The notes under the pieces: generated by a model | The model's database searches: none | The model's input: only the letters and a program-made list of their open reading frames with translations | Told to the model about the DNA's origin: nothing | Shown: in pieces, positions 1 to 11,944 of the stretch | Layout of the letters: each line of letters opens with the position of its first letter | How positions within the stretch are numbered: position 1 is the first letter of the stretch | Made by a program: the position numbers and the translations under genes | NCBI GenBank assembly: GCA_023052935.1 | Contig: CM041292.1 | Location: 132,508,951 to 132,572,950 of the forward strand | Reading direction: 5' to 3' | Length of the DNA: 64,000 bases | Source of the DNA: Piezodorus guildinii | Taxonomy: Eukaryota > Arthropoda > Insecta > Hemiptera > Pentatomidae

Positions 1-156
1 ATTGTTTTTGCCAGATTTCTGGTGTATATAATTTAGTTTCTTATAATAATATTTTTAGGGTGTCTGAGAAAGTGTAATCAGTTGAATAAATAAATGATTA
101 AAATTAAAATAAAAAAAAAATGAAATTTGGATTAGGATAGGTCTTATGATTGATAC

Positions 157-1077
157 GGGTCAATCCATTTAAAATCGTTCAATTTTTGATTTTAGTAATT
201 TTCTGACCAGTTATTCTCTATCCTTTCTTGAATATAAAACCATAAATAAAAAAGTTTTCGGGCCAATACTTTTAATTTTGCAACCGTTTTAATTCAGCTC
301 CGCGGGCAAAAACATGCTATGGGAAAACTTTCTGATTCCTGTAATTTGTTGGATATCAAATGAAAACAATAATTAAAAATTAGATAAAGACATGCTAGGT
401 ATTTTTTGTCCCACTCATTACCTAAATAGTGAAGAAAGTTGTTTAAATTTTTTTCAAAAATAAATAAAAAACGAGATAAAATTATATAAAGGAAAAGAAT
501 TATTTTTTAGTATATAGCTTAGTCATAGTCCTACTTTCTGTAAAAATTTCGATCTTGAGAAAATAGTCTTTTTTTGTGTATTGGCAAAAATTAATTTTTC
601 GCTATGTTTACTCGGAAATATCTCAAAAGGGACTGAGTGAAAATTTATAAAACTAATACACATTACCTATCTTTACGATGTGCTAAAGTGATATAAATGT
701 GGTCTTTGAGACTAAGCTTAAAATTCTCTTAGCTGTTAAAAATACTTCCTTTAAAAATATTAACTCCGGTAATTTTGTATATTTAAAAAAAAAAACCTAG
801 AATGATAAGGGTATTTTATACAATTTTGGTCCCTACAACACATTACCTAAGTATTCAAGAAAATGGTTAAAAAATGAAATAAACTGAAACCTTTGCTGCG
901 ATATGACAGGGAGGTTAGAAATTCACATTTAATTATTTTTCCTTATAAAGGTATTGGCCAAAAAAAAATTTTTTTATTGTTTTAAATTCACGAAAGGATA
1001 GAGAATAACCGCTCAAAAATCACGAAAATCAAAAATGTAGAGTGGCAAGGTCTGGACGATTTCGAATGGATTGACCC
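157..1077. repeat. MITE-like foldback element with ~110-125 bp terminal inverted repeats
   Basis: The ends at 157-269 and 951-1077 are inverted copies of each other. Both start GGGTCAATCCATT and share the core GGTTATTCTCTATCCTTTC (one or two changes) and the inner end GGCCAATAC. The arms are diverged and the right one carries an extra ~18 bp. The interior is AT-rich without a plausible coding region. No clear target duplication was found, so the superfamily is unassigned. Confidence 0.6.
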
Positions 1078-1827
1078 ATGAATTTTTTTTTTTGTTTACT
1101 TATTTTTCTTTTCTGGGCCACAAATTAGAACAAATCGTCTTCCACAACTAACAAATCTTGAAAAGAAAAAAAAAATACAAACCCCGTTTTAGCTTGTTGA
1201 AACAAAGAGAATTTTATAAAAACCGAGGGTTCAGTCAGCTCTAAGGGTCTTTGCCTAGGATTAGTTTAAAACGACAGTCCCAACGACGGGTAGTGGAGAG
1301 CCTCCCCTCCCCCTCCCCCGATTCCGTACTTTTTTCCAAGCGCAGGCTCACTTTTAAAGGCTACTGGGAACAAAGCTCCCAACAAAATATCCGCTTTAGT
1401 CTAATATTAAACGAAAAGGTTTATACAGTCCAAAAGGACTGGGATAAAAAAAAAAAAAAAAAAAAAAATTGCGTACATGTTTTAGTCCGAATTTTTACGA
1501 TTTTATTACTTTTCAAGCGGAATACAATTTATACATTGTTTGGATATAAAAAAAGTCAGTTCCATTGAAAAATGAATTCATCTTAACCAAGCAGAATTTT
1601 ACTTATCAGAATATTCTGTAGATTAAATTATTCACTCGTATTCGATGATTTGCCTGATACCTGGAATCGGAAATATTTAAAAATAAAAGGTATATATTCA
1701 AAGGGCTTTGGCAAAGAATGGTATCGGAAAAAAATAAATTATATTTGGTGATTCATTTTACAAATAATAATTTACATCGAAAATATTTAAAAAACTACCG
1801 TAAACAATGTACAGAGAGGGAATATAT
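1078..1827. other. AT-rich DNA, nothing recognised
   Basis: There are poly-A runs (for example 1447-1469) and chance reading frames only. No similarity to known proteins was recognised. Confidence 0.5.
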
Positions 1828-2000
1828 TTTTATTCTCTTAAGAGAGATAAGAATATTAATGCCGGTACCATCAAATGTTGCCTACACACATTTGTCCAAT
1901 GATCACCGTCCAAGCCCATGCCAGTGAGATCGGACTTCGCACAATCCTCTTACTGATGCCCAAATGTAGCAAATATTTATGAATACTTTTAGTTGTTTGT

Positions 2001-2221
2001 TTATTTATTTAACGTCACTTTATGCTACTATGGCGTATCGGACGATGCTACAGTGTGAGTCCTAAATTTTGCTTATCCAGGTTTTATTAGGATAGGGATC
2101 ATTAACGAGTACCTGACATCGCACAGGCTCGGGACCACCTTTTAACGTCTCCTCCGTAGGACGGCATAACTAATGACTTTTTACTTCTACTAAAAAATCC
2201 TAGGGCCATCTGTAGGAATAC
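2001..2221 (-). repeat. SINE-1 fragment (3' body and tail)
   Basis: This is the body of a dispersed ~230-bp repeat whose 3' end reads GTAGCATAAAGTGACGTTAA on the minus strand. Other copies lie at 2410-2645, 6295-6412, 34125-34215 and 56585-56825. The tRNA-like head is missing here. Confidence 0.7.
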
Positions 2222-2390
2222 ATTTTTTTTTTTTTAACATCATTTATTGAAATTTACAACTGTACTTCAAGGTACAACAAGTAAATGTGACAAAAGTTAA
2301 ATGGCGTGAAACAAACTTGAACAAGAACTACCCAATGGCAGCACTCCTGTAACAGGAATGCTTTTTGTATCTAGAGAGAGATCGAATCGT
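2222..2390 (-). repeat. Jockey 3'-UTR fragment with poly(A)
   Basis: The T-run at 2223-2235 followed by CATTTATTGAAATTTACAAC matches the 3' end of the Jockey copy at 54.4 kb. That copy has the same order of T-run, tttattgatatttacaactg and aagtaaatgtg. Only untranslated sequence remains. Confidence 0.65.
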
Positions 2391-2409
2391 TGAATAAAGA
2401 TTGAGAAGA

Positions 2410-2645
2410 GGGATCACCTTTAGCAAGGTGGCTAGCATAACAGCCTTCTATGCCAAAGGTCAAGGGTTTAAACCTGCAGGTGGTCCTGGTTATAACGTCC
2501 TTCGAAGGGACATAGAAAGGTGCGATGTCAGGTACTCCTTAAAGATCCCTATTCCAATTAAACTTGGATAGGCCAAATTTAGGACTCCCATTGTAGCATC
2601 ATCCGATTAGAAACAGTAGCATAAAGTGACGTTAAAAAAAAAAAC
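2410..2645 (+). repeat. SINE-1, tRNA-derived, with head and tail
   Basis: The head resembles a tRNA. GGTGGCTAGCATAACAGCC near 2427-2445 sits where the A box belongs, and GGTTTAAACC at 2465-2474 fits the B box (GGTTCRANNCC). The body ends AGCATAAAGTGACGTTAAA and is followed by an A-run. Together these suggest a Pol III-transcribed SINE, probably mobilised by a non-LTR element. Which tRNA founded it cannot be told. Confidence 0.65.
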
Positions 2646-3249
2646 AACAAGATTAAGAAGAAGGAGAAAGATTTACATAGACCCTATTGATTTTTAGTAA
2701 AAATATATATATATATATATAGTTATTATTGAATAATCTTAACGCGGCCTGAATATATTTCAAATAAATATGAATAACTATTTAGTTTGCTTTGCCGCGC
2801 TCTGCCAATTCATAGATCATTAAGAATAGAACACCAACATTCTGAAAATGACTAGCTCGAATAGAGATCGTACATCACCCTAAGACAGTTCGACATATTC
2901 ATAGTTTGTTATTATTGGAAGTGGGTGTGCCACTAGACTTCCAACGTCTAGTGTGGCTATTATAGAAAATTTATTTTCTTTCCATTTAGCCGACTATCGA
3001 CTTTAGTGTTAGGGTAACCACCTGAAGCATATTGTTTATAAAATATTTAATGGGTTATGGGACGAATTTTGTTAAAATTTTTGTGTATATATAAAGTTAT
3101 AACATTTAAATAAAACATTTACTAAACAAATTAGTTACGAGAAACGTTTTAAAGGTTACATACAGTATCAAGCGATGAAAGTTGTTAAAATAAATCCAAG
3201 GTTTACAAGAATCCTGAAATTATTTCATTGTTGAGTTCATCTTTTTCAA

Positions 3250-3390
3250 TATAGGTCCAACTATGAGGCCATTTTCAGTTACCCATTCATTAGCGAGTCT
3301 CTTCAATCTGCCCTCAAGTACAATCGAGAGACCGGAATATACTACGAGGGCATTGTAAAAATGAATGAATGAACATGTCTTCATTATTTG
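3250..3390. other. 141-bp spacer of the inverted duplication
   Basis: Single-copy sequence between the two arms, with no internal symmetry seen. Confidence 0.8.
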
Positions 3391-3994
3391 TTGAAAAAGA
3401 TGAACTCAACAATGAAATAATTTCAGGATTCTTGTAAACCTTGGATTTATTTTAACAACTTTCATCGCTTGATACTGTATGTAACCTTTAAAACGTTTCT
3501 CGTAACTAATTTGTTTAGTAAATGTTTTATTTAAATGTTATAACTTTATATATACACAAAAATTTTAACAAAATTCGTCCCATAACCCATTGAATATTTT
3601 ATAAACAATATGCTTCAGGTGGTTACCCTAACACTAAAGTCGATAGTCGGCTAAATGGAAAGAAAATAAATTTTCTATAATAGCCACACTAGACGTTGGA
3701 AGTCTAGTGGCACACCCACTTCCAATAATAACAAACTATGAATATGTCGAACTGTCTTAGGGTGATGTACGATCTCTATTCGAGCTAGTCATTTTCAGAA
3801 TGTTGGTGTTCTATTCTTAATGATCTATGAATTGGCAGAGCGCGGCAAAGCAAACTAAATAGTTATTCATATTTATTTGAAATATATTCAGGCCGCGTTA
3901 AGATTATTCAATAATAACTATATATATATATATATTTTTACTAAAAATCAATAGGGTCTATGTAAATCTTTCTCCTTCTTCTTAATCTTGTTGT

Positions 3995-4230
3995 TTTTTT
4001 TTTAACGTCACTTTATGCTACTGTTTCTAATCGGATGATGCTACAATGGGAGTCCTAAATTTGGCCTATCCAAGTTTAATTGGAATAGGGATCTTTAAGG
4101 AGTACCTGACATCGCACCTTTCTATGTCCCTTCGAAGGACGTTATAACCAGGACCACCTGCAGGTTTAAACCCTTGACCTTTGGCATAGAAGGCTGTTAT
4201 GCTAGCCACCTTGCTAAAGGTGATCCCTCT
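3995..4230 (-). repeat. SINE-1, mirrored copy
   Basis: Mirror image of the SINE at 2410-2645 in the right arm, with the same A- and B-box-like motifs on the minus strand. Confidence 0.65.
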
Positions 4231-4249
4231 TCTCAATCTTTATTCAACG

Positions 4250-4418
4250 ATTCGATCTCTCTCTAGATACAAAAAGCATTCCTGTTACAGGAGTGCTGCC
4301 ATTGGGTAGTTCTTGTTCAAGTTTGTTTCACGCCATTTAACTTTTGTCACATTTACTTGTTGTACCTTGAAGTACAGTTGTAAATTTCAATAAATGATGT
4401 TAAAAAAAAAAAAAATGT
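4250..4418 (+). repeat. Jockey 3'-UTR fragment, mirrored copy
   Basis: Mirror image of the fragment at 2222-2390, ending in an A-run at 4402-4415. Confidence 0.6.
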
Positions 4419-4639
4419 ATTCCTACAGATGGCCCTAGGATTTTTTAGTAGAAGTAAAAAGTCATTAGTTATGCCGTCCTACGGAGGAGACGTTAAAAGG
4501 TGGTCCCGAGCCTGTGCGATGTCAGGTACTCGTTAATGATCCCTATCCTAATAAAACCTGGATAAGCAAAATTTAGGACTCACACTGTAGCATCGTCCGA
4601 TACGCCATAGTAGCATAAAGTGACGTTAAATAAATAAAC
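4419..4639 (+). repeat. SINE-1 fragment, mirrored copy
   Basis: Mirror image of 2001-2221. It ends AGCATAAAGTGACGTTAAATAAATAAA. Confidence 0.65.
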
Positions 4640-4812
4640 AAACAACTAAAAGTATTCATAAATATTTGCTACATTTGGGCATCAGTAAGAGGATTGTGCG
4701 AAGTCCGATCTCACTGGCATGGGCTTGGACGGTGATCATTGGACAAATGTGTGTAGGCAACATTTGATGGTACCGGCATTAATATTCTTATCTCTCTTAA
4801 GAGAATAAAGAT

Positions 4813-6294
4813 ACAGTATCCTGTTATACGAATCCTCTGTATCTAGTTGATCCCATACCCTCTCTTCCCAATGAACCATAACCCGACTTGATGGTTCACT
4901 GTCCTTTGGAATTTCCTTCTGTCAAACATCTGACATGATTATTCCCTATCATCATTTGATTATTCCTTTTTTTCAGTGCCTTATCAAAACATTTGTTAGC
5001 TAATTTGAGTATTTTATTAAGAATACTTGTCTTAGTTATTATAATAATTAAATTAATTCAAAGATAACTTTACTTTTCTTAGATGTACAAGTACTACATA
5101 TCATATATCTGTTGTTTTTACTTCGTTTTTGTTTTAATCATTTCCTCATTATTCAGCCTGAAGAATAATTTTTTTTTTACTCTAGTTTACATATATTGTT
5201 TTTATGTCAATACTTGTTTTTTTTTATTAATTTAATATTATATTTGTATTTTTGGCAGATATAAAGTTGCTGTTTTGTTTTTATTAATCTATCTATCTTT
5301 TAAGTACTTTATTATATTAAATATGTGAAGGTATCTTAAGTTCCTATATACAACTTAAATTTATTTAAAAATGTAAAATCACAAAGATCCAAGTAATTCT
5401 ACTGGTAAAAATACAGATTTTTTTTTACATTGTAAATAAAACCTAAAACAAAAATATAATAAGGCTCAATTAATACAGATACAGAAGCAGGAGTCTGAAC
5501 ATCTGAGCGTCCACGAGTTTTACCAAGGGAAGAGCTCTGTTTTAGGGCCAGGGGAAGGGCCGCATTTGCATAACCTGCATCCTCGCTCATATTTGTTTCC
5601 AACTGAATATAGATGGGTCATTTCACACTACTACCCGGACCGGTTTGTTAACAACCACACTCAAACAGAATCAATCAATGACTAAAAACATTTTTCGGTA
5701 ATTTTTTTTTTGCAACTGAATTTCGTAATTGTCAACTTTCAGGCTCTCCAATATAATACTTCCTATCACAGTCAAGCTTTGTATGGATTATTGATTGGAA
5801 TTATCGAAAGATGGGACGTCTACAGAATATGGATTTTTCTTAATTTAGGCCTGAGATTTTAATAACGATATCGTGATGTAATAAGTTTCTTCGTTATTCT
5901 AGAAGATTGCTACTTCCAAGTCTATCTAGGAGTCACCTGTAGTGTAATGTCTAGTGCAACTGACCTCTAAGACTTAGGTCGCGATTTCATACCTAACACA
6001 TAGAACTTTTTTTTAAAACTTGTTTGTTTAGAGGTAATACAAGCTGCCACCTTCAGGGAGAAAATGAGTATTACAGTAGAAGAAATCATTCATCCTAAAT
6101 GTACAAAGTAAACAAAAATGAATTAAAAATGTTTAAGATGAATTAAAGAAAGACTAACTAAAGAACAAGAAAATAAAAATTTAAAAATAAAATAATAAAA
6201 TAAAATAATAATAATAACAACCTTGGCCACATTCATACCTATATACAATAAGCATATGATCCTAAAAATTTTAATGGGAGTAAAAATTCCTTGT
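4813..6294. other. AT-rich DNA, nothing recognised
   Basis: Homopolymer runs and simple sequence only. Short open frames here (for example minus-strand 5399-5602) have no recognisable content. Confidence 0.5.
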
Positions 6295-6412
6295 TTAAGA
6301 GGGATTGTAAAAAGGTATCCTAATTAATCTTGGATAGGCAAAATTAAACTCACACTGCAACGTAGAGTAGAGTAGGATAAAGTAACGTTAAACCAATAAA
6401 CAACAACAACCT
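6295..6412 (+). repeat. Diverged SINE-1 3' fragment
   Basis: Shares the SINE-1 order: tatcctaattaa, ttggatagg, actcacactg, then ATAAAGTAACGTTAAACC and a tail. Clearly older than the other copies. Confidence 0.5.
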
Positions 6413-6641
6413 AGTTTATCTGTCTGTCTGTCTCCTCATGATATACTACGATATTGAGATAATCGAAATAAAATTTGAATTAATCCTCAGTACAGTGCTC
6501 CGCCAGATACTCAAACTCTGGAATATTCAATACAATGGAATAATTTATTTTAAGAAATTATATAGAAATTATTTTTATAATTAATTCAAATCAAGCAGCT
6601 TCGTAACTGCTGAGCTTAATGAATTTTGATCGTTAAAACAT

Positions 6642-7315
6642 ATGCTCTTCGTCGTAAACCTTCCATATCCTGGCCCTACAGAGTCCTTTAATAATACTCC
6701 GCTAGTCCCGGTTGAACAGATTCGCTATCTAGGACTCCTACTTGAGAAACAACTAACTTGGAATCCGCACACAAGACTGAAACGACAAGAAACTGCCCGC
6801 CGCTTAAGCTTACTTCAACACTTACTGGATAGACGCCCTAACCTTCCACTTAACTACAAAAGGCTAATCTATATTACCATCATAAGGCCTATCTGGATGT
6901 ACGGAGTTGAGCTTTGGGGCTCTATTAAACCATCAAATTCTTCCCGTATTCAATCCTTACAATCTAAAATTCTTCGAAAAATCCTCAATGCTCCTTACTT
7001 TGTCACCAATAAACTCATCCATAAAGACCTTAATGTCCCATATGTTGCAGATTTGGCCCGTACGAGGCATCATTCCTTCCATGACAAACTCCACTCCCAC
7101 ATTAACCCGCTAGTTTCAATCCTTGCTTCCTCTTCCGTTCCTGACAATCCTCCGAGGCGTCTGAAAAGAAGATAGGGTAGATTACCTAGTGGAGTGTTGC
7201 GGATGGACATATTCTCTTCACGTCTTTTCATGTATATTATCTATACTATGAGCCAATTTACTTGATGTATGTACTAATACAGTTGTAAATTTCAATAAAT
7301 TAATAAATAAAAATT
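6642..7315 (+). pseudogene. Jockey-type non-LTR retrotransposon, 3' end of ORF2
   Basis: The reading frame 6642-7175 encodes the C-terminal end of a Jockey reverse transcriptase. It has the thumb motif IRYLGLLLEKQLTWNPHTR, then YGVELWGS and a terminal PPRRLKRR. The two longer Jockey copies in this window carry the same motifs in the same order. The frame ends with TAG at 7173-7175, where its paralogs have a tryptophan (WPRDLL). The following UTR has the family's ATTTCAATAAATTAATAAATAAA end. The copy is 5'-truncated at about 6640 and lacks endonuclease and polymerase palm, so it is dead. Confidence 0.8.
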
Positions 7316-7389
7316 TTTTTAAAAAATTTGCTATTTATTTCTAGTTTCATTGCACATATGTATCACTAGCGTACGTAGTACGGATGGTG

Positions 7390-7465
7390 TCAAGGTGGGT
7401 TGGGATATCTGCTGTCTGAACTGTGTAGAGGATGGGACCGAGGATACATGGAATCAAAGCTAAAT
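7390..7465 (-). pseudogene. Scrap of Jockey reverse transcriptase
   Basis: On the minus strand this reads like the motif LGPILYT-ADIPTH found in the intact Jockey palm (compare 55,226-55,275). Only about 75 bp remain. Confidence 0.45.
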
Positions 7466-8719
7466 CTTGTTAGAGATGCACTTCTGATCAAGAAGCGGAA
7501 CGTTTATCTATATCTCGCTCTCACATAAGATATTTGAAACTAAGATAAAATAAAAGGATTATGCTATATAAAGATATTCTATTAAAGATTGTTATCAAAT
7601 GACAAAATAAGGACGGTATGAATAATAAGGAAAAATATTGAAATCATAAAGGAGTACTAAGAAGGTAAGATGTGAAGGTTTAAACAATGATACAAAAAAA
7701 AATTTATTAATGAATTTTATATAGATACAATATATAGACCACATTCCAAAAAACATCTTTTGTATTCTGTCTAGTTTGGTTGTACTGCTCTAACATATCA
7801 CTTAGTAAATTACATGGAAATTTTCCTGATAAATTGAAGGGTTTTTATTTGAGAACATTGGAGCGTGGTGAAACCAATAGAATAATGCGTTTCAGGATAA
7901 TTAACAATTCTAGGAAGATAAATCTAAATACCACTCACTATCTATGTGTTGTTTCTGAAATATATTGCTAAACAAGCTCTCCGCAAGTTGTTCATAAATA
8001 ATCAGTTTAATAAATGTATATATATATATACACTAACTTTTTCTTTCAGTGTAAAAAAATAGGTAAGATTATGATAACTGAATTTTTTTTTTCAAATTAA
8101 TTAATTTAAAAAAGGACATTATTCTAACTTATATTGTTTAACAGTAAGTATTTAGGAAATATTTAAGACAAAATTGATTTTTTCATAGATAATTAATATT
8201 TTTCAAATAATAAGGGCAGATATTTACACATAAATGAAAATAGTAAATATAGAAAGAATGTGCCGACATTCTGATAAAAATCACATTTCAGAACTTTAAA
8301 TTAAATTAATTATTAACTCTTATTTATTTAATTAAGTGCTTCGAATGGGTGGTTTCTCTGCGTTGATTAATATTTACCTCAAATTTATATTTAAGTTATA
8401 GTTATATTTTTGTTAATACAGATATAAATTTTAATAAATATATTGTTCTTTTCAGCTGTGTTTATTTTACTATCGTATCATCAAAATCTGAGGCACTGCA
8501 ATCAAATAATTGTTATTCAGAGTTTATAGTTATATTTTGAGTAATTTCAAAAATTGAAGTGATGATAGAGAATTTTATTACTATTTATCTTCCCCATAGC
8601 AATTGTAAATTTTGTATATAGTTATGTTTGTTTGTATGATGTCTCTATATTTACAAACTTTTATTTATCTCAATTATAGTTTAATGTTTTGATTTGCTTT
8701 GTTCTTATATTTATTATTA

Positions 8720-8726
<7 letters not shown>
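7466..8726. other. AT-rich DNA, nothing recognised
   Basis: No coding region, RNA gene or repeat family recognised. Confidence 0.5.

Positions 8727-8792
<66 letters not shown>
8727..8792. repeat. (AT)n microsatellite
   Basis: About 33 perfect dinucleotide units. Confidence 0.95.
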
Positions 8793-8794
<2 letters not shown>

Positions 8795-9015
8795 ATCATT
8801 TATTTGTAATTATCCCAATAATAGGTTGTTGTTTTCTTATTTTGTAAATATATTATATTTTATTTTATTTGACTTTATTATTGTATACTGTATATATTGT
8901 GTGAATGGAATCTTATATCACTATTACTAATGTTCATATAGAAACAAATTGTAATATATCTCAATAAACAAAAAAAAAAAATAAAAAAAAAATTACTATC
9001 TATCTATCCATCCAT

Positions 9016-9020
9016 CCCCT

Positions 9021-9112
<92 letters not shown>
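9016..9112. repeat. (TC)n-(TA)n compound microsatellite
   Basis: A TC-rich run to about 9062 passes directly into (TA)n to 9112. Confidence 0.95.
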
Positions 9113-9114
<2 letters not shown>

Positions 9115-9129
9115 CATATATAATTATAA

Positions 9130-10005
9130 AATTGATAATAAAACATAAAAAAAAGAAGGTAAAAATCTCTTTAGAGAGCCGCACTCAGTTTATGGCGGAG
9201 AGAGAGAGAGATGACATTGAGAACGAACAGCTGGTCTCCCTCTTCTTTGCGGATGACCAGGTTGTGTTTGCACGCAGAAAGGTGTACCTTGAAATGATGA
9301 CGTGCTCTCTGTCGGAATGCTACGAGTCCATGGGACTTAAAATTAATTTCAGAAAGACCGAATATTTGGCTTATAAGCGCTGGAAATGACGGTGATCTTC
9401 TTGTTGACTCGGAGACATGTAAAAAGGTAAGTGTTTTCAAATATCTGGGGTCATACCTGGACTCTTCTGGATCCTCATAAACTGACGTTCGGAGAAAAGC
9501 AGAGCAAGCTCGAAAAGCCACACGCATGCTACACCCGTTTCTGTGGAATAAGACAATCCTTAAGGAATATAAACGAAGGATCTTCCACGCCATCGTCGAA
9601 CCCATCTTAACGTATGCAGCTGAAACATGGATCATGTCTTTCCTGCTCTATTCAAAGTTTCAAGCGGTGGAGATGGACTTTTGGCGAAGATGCATACGTG
9701 TAACAAGAATAGACAGACATCGAAATTATGTTATTCGAGAGAGGATGGTTGTTCATATGTCTGTCAACAACAGAATTGGACAGCGAAGGCTAAAGTGGTA
9801 GGCCATGTAAGGCGAATGGGTACAGAGCGATGGCCGAATCGAGTTTTGGACTGGCAACCGCCAGGAAGAAGGAGAAGAGGGCGACCCAGAAGTAGATAGA
9901 TTGGTGGAGTTGAGGAAGAAATGGCAGGCCGGGGTCTTCGGGATGGAGATTGGCTGGACCGCGAACTCTGGAGCTTTACCCTGATGTAAAAGGCAACCCA
10001 CGTAG
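9130..10005 (+). pseudogene. RTE-like non-LTR retrotransposon, reverse transcriptase 3' half
   Basis: Broken reading frames encode successive parts of a reverse transcriptase. The polymerase motif SLFFADDQVVFA lies near 9233-9268, the thumb motif FKYLGSYLDSSG near 9437-9472 and AAETWIM near 9618-9638. The C-terminal tail has WRRCIRVTR, GRRRRGRPR and EEEMAGRGLRDGDW. This tail is characteristic of RTE-type endonuclease-reverse transcriptases common in insects. There is an in-frame stop near 9478 and at least two frame changes. The upstream end abuts the compound microsatellite and the endonuclease is absent. Clade assignment is by recalled motifs only. Confidence 0.7.
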
Positions 10006-10829
10006 GAACGCCTATAAAACTAAAAAGTAAGTTAAAAAAATGTGGTTAGTATTGCATATAGTTAAGTAAAAGTTTGAAGCATTAGGACATACATACCTTT
10101 TTAAAGTTTACCTCTGTGTATACGTCCACAATTATTATAATTAATAATAGAATGGCTAAAAATTGTTGTTATGTACTCTGTTTGCTTCTACCATTAAAAT
10201 AACTATTGTATGCATTTTTTTTTTTTAATATAGAATATATTTGATATTTATATTTTTTTATTTAAAAAAAATTCAAACGAAAATAGCATTTGAGAAAAAA
10301 AAACACATTAAGCATCCATATCTATGTTATATGTTATTAATTACGACATAATATTTAGTTATACTGATAGAAAATCAAGTTTCACACTGTCTAATTCAAA
10401 CTGTCGACTAAAATAATAAATTAATGAAATAATTAATCAATGATTCCAAGGACTGACCTCTTTCTAAAGACACTCAACATGAACCCATCTGATGGTCTTT
10501 ATCGGAAATGAAGAGACTTCATTAGTGATATAGAAGTAGATAAGCTAATGGATTCATAGGCTACCTCTTAACCTTATCAAGCACATGGTGTCGCTGTGCT
10601 TCCTATGAGTAACATTAGCTAAAGACAGGGTCTGAATCATCGGCTATGCTTTAATAGAAAACAAAAAGTTAAATCGCCTTAATCGCTCATTGTGTGGTAA
10701 AATAAGTACGAAGCTTTACTGGTGATTTTAATTAAAACTTCAGATTCTTGTAAACATTTTAATCAATTATATTCTACAATATCCCGTGTCTGTTGTCTGT
10801 GACAAATGCTTGAATTAGGTCATCATCAA
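10006..10829. other. AT-rich DNA, nothing recognised
   Basis: Sequence between the RTE relic and the MITE that hosts the Polinton. No feature found. Confidence 0.5.
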
Positions 10830-10871
10830 CAATTGAGACGTTGATTTCCAAAAAGTACTAAAGGACATTTT
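10830..10871 (+). repeat. MITE-B copy 1, left part (interrupted by the Polinton)
   Basis: CAATTGAGACGTTGATTTCC at 10830-10849 is repeated in reverse complement at 26766-26785, giving terminal inverted repeats of about 31 bp. Rejoining the two outer parts gives a ~393-bp element. A second copy without the Polinton lies at 61775-62094. Confidence 0.85.
10866..10871. repeat. Polinton target-site duplication, left (CATTTT)
   Basis: The six bases CATTTT directly precede the left terminus AGTAGAGGG. They recur at 26429-26434 directly after the right terminus CCCTCTACT. Six bp is the duplication length known for Polintons, and the empty copy at 61.8 kb has a single CATTTT at this place. Confidence 0.95.
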
Positions 10872-10933
10872 AGTAGAGGGAAAACAGGCGAGCTGGCGCA
10901 CTTTTTTGAGGAGCCAATGAGATGCCAGCATTT

Positions 10934-11116
10934 GGTCACGTGACCTATGGCGGGAGATTTGAATTTGAATTTCGACCGCGACCTAACCTTAACCACGCTG
11001 GTTCGCGCCATCGACCTAACCTAAACCACTAAGCCACGCCCCTTTTTAGTCACGTGACCCTTCATCAACCTAACCTAAACCAGTAGGCCACGCCCCTTTT
11101 TGATCACGTGACCCCT
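10934..11116 (+). promoter_or_regulatory. Terminal control module: CACGTG, GC-box-like and TTAGG-like motifs
   Basis: CACGTG E-boxes lie at 10937-10942, 11051-11056 and 11105-11110. The first is within a perfect GGTCACGTGACC palindrome. Between them are CCACGCCCC (reverse of GGGGCGTGG, Sp1/KLF-like) and repeated CCTAACCTAAACCA (reverse of TGGTTTAGGTTAGG). The same module occurs inverted at 26170-26400. Motif meaning is by consensus only. Confidence 0.55.
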
Positions 11117-11137
11117 GTTTGAGGGTATTAAGTCTTT

Positions 11138-11944
11138 ATAAAGCATGAGTCTACCCGGCGTCCAGTTTCTTTTCCCTACGTTTTGGGCTAATTTAGTATT
11201 TATAAAGCATGAGTCTACCCTTCCGCCATTTTCTTTTATGACGTCACAATTTATAAAGCATGAGTCTACCCGGCGTCCATTTTCTTTTCCCTACGTTTTG
11301 GGCTAATTTAGTATTTATAAAGCATGAGTCTACCCGACGTCCATTTTCTTTTCCCTACGTTTTGGGCTAATTTAGTCTTTATAAAGCATGAGTCTACCCG
11401 TCCGCCATTTTGTTTTATGACGTCACAGTTTACAAAGCATGAGTCTACCCGACGTCCATTTTCTTTTCCCTACGTTTTGGGCTAATTTAGTATTTATAAA
11501 GCATGAGTCTACCCGGACGCCATTGTGCTTCCCCCACTCCTTCAATAGTTAACCAATCAGAGTGCCTAACTTGAGAGTTCCTCCCGGCTAGGTCCGATGG
11601 TCAAATTGTAATGTGTGCTTTTACGAAACCTTTCAAACTGTGACATAACCTTACTATTGTTTACATTTTTTGAAACCTCCCTTACTGTTACATAACCTTC
11701 TCATTGTTTACATTTTGGTCCCCCCACTCCTTCATTAGTTAACCAATCAGAGTGCCTAACTTGAGAGTTTATAAAGCATGAGTCTACCCGGCGTCCATTT
11801 TCTTTTCCCTACGTTTTGGGCTAATTTAGTCTTTATAAAGCATGAGTCTACCCGGCGTCCATCTTCTTTTCCCTACGGTTTGGGCGTGTTTAGTATTTAT
11901 AAAGCATGAGTCTACCCGGACGCCCTTTTGTTTTTATGACGTCA
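11138..11944 (+). repeat. Tandem array of GCATGAGTCTACCC units with CRE, CCAAT and YY1-like sites
   Basis: Ten copies of TTTATAAAGCATGAGTCTAC are spaced by alternating linkers. One linker contains CCTACGTTTTGGGCTAATTT, the other CCGCCATTTT followed by TGACGTCA. CRE palindromes lie at 11239-11246, 11418-11425 and 11937-11944. CCAATCAG (CCAAT box) occurs twice beside CCCCCACTCC, near 11531-11562 and 11721-11754. The composition is that of an enhancer or promoter region rather than of coding DNA. Confidence 0.7.

Larger units (their letters stand above)
1828..3249 (+). repeat. Left arm of a 1.42-kb inverted duplication
   Basis: This arm is an almost exact reverse complement of 3391-4812, symmetric about position 3320. 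Only scattered differences were seen, for example one base near 3052/3589 and one base in a homopolymer (2223/4402). It contains older repeats: a SINE fragment, a Jockey 3' end and a second SINE. The match stops abruptly inside unique-looking sequence at both outer ends. Confidence 0.9.
3391..4812 (-). repeat. Right arm of the 1.42-kb inverted duplication
   Basis: Reverse complement of 1828-3249, where position x pairs with 6640 minus x. It therefore mirrors the SINE and Jockey fragments of the left arm. Confidence 0.9.

Noticed and set aside
1251..1568. Open frame of 105 codons on the plus strand
   Set aside because: Lys-run from a poly-A stretch, low-complexity ends and no recognisable motif; judged chance.
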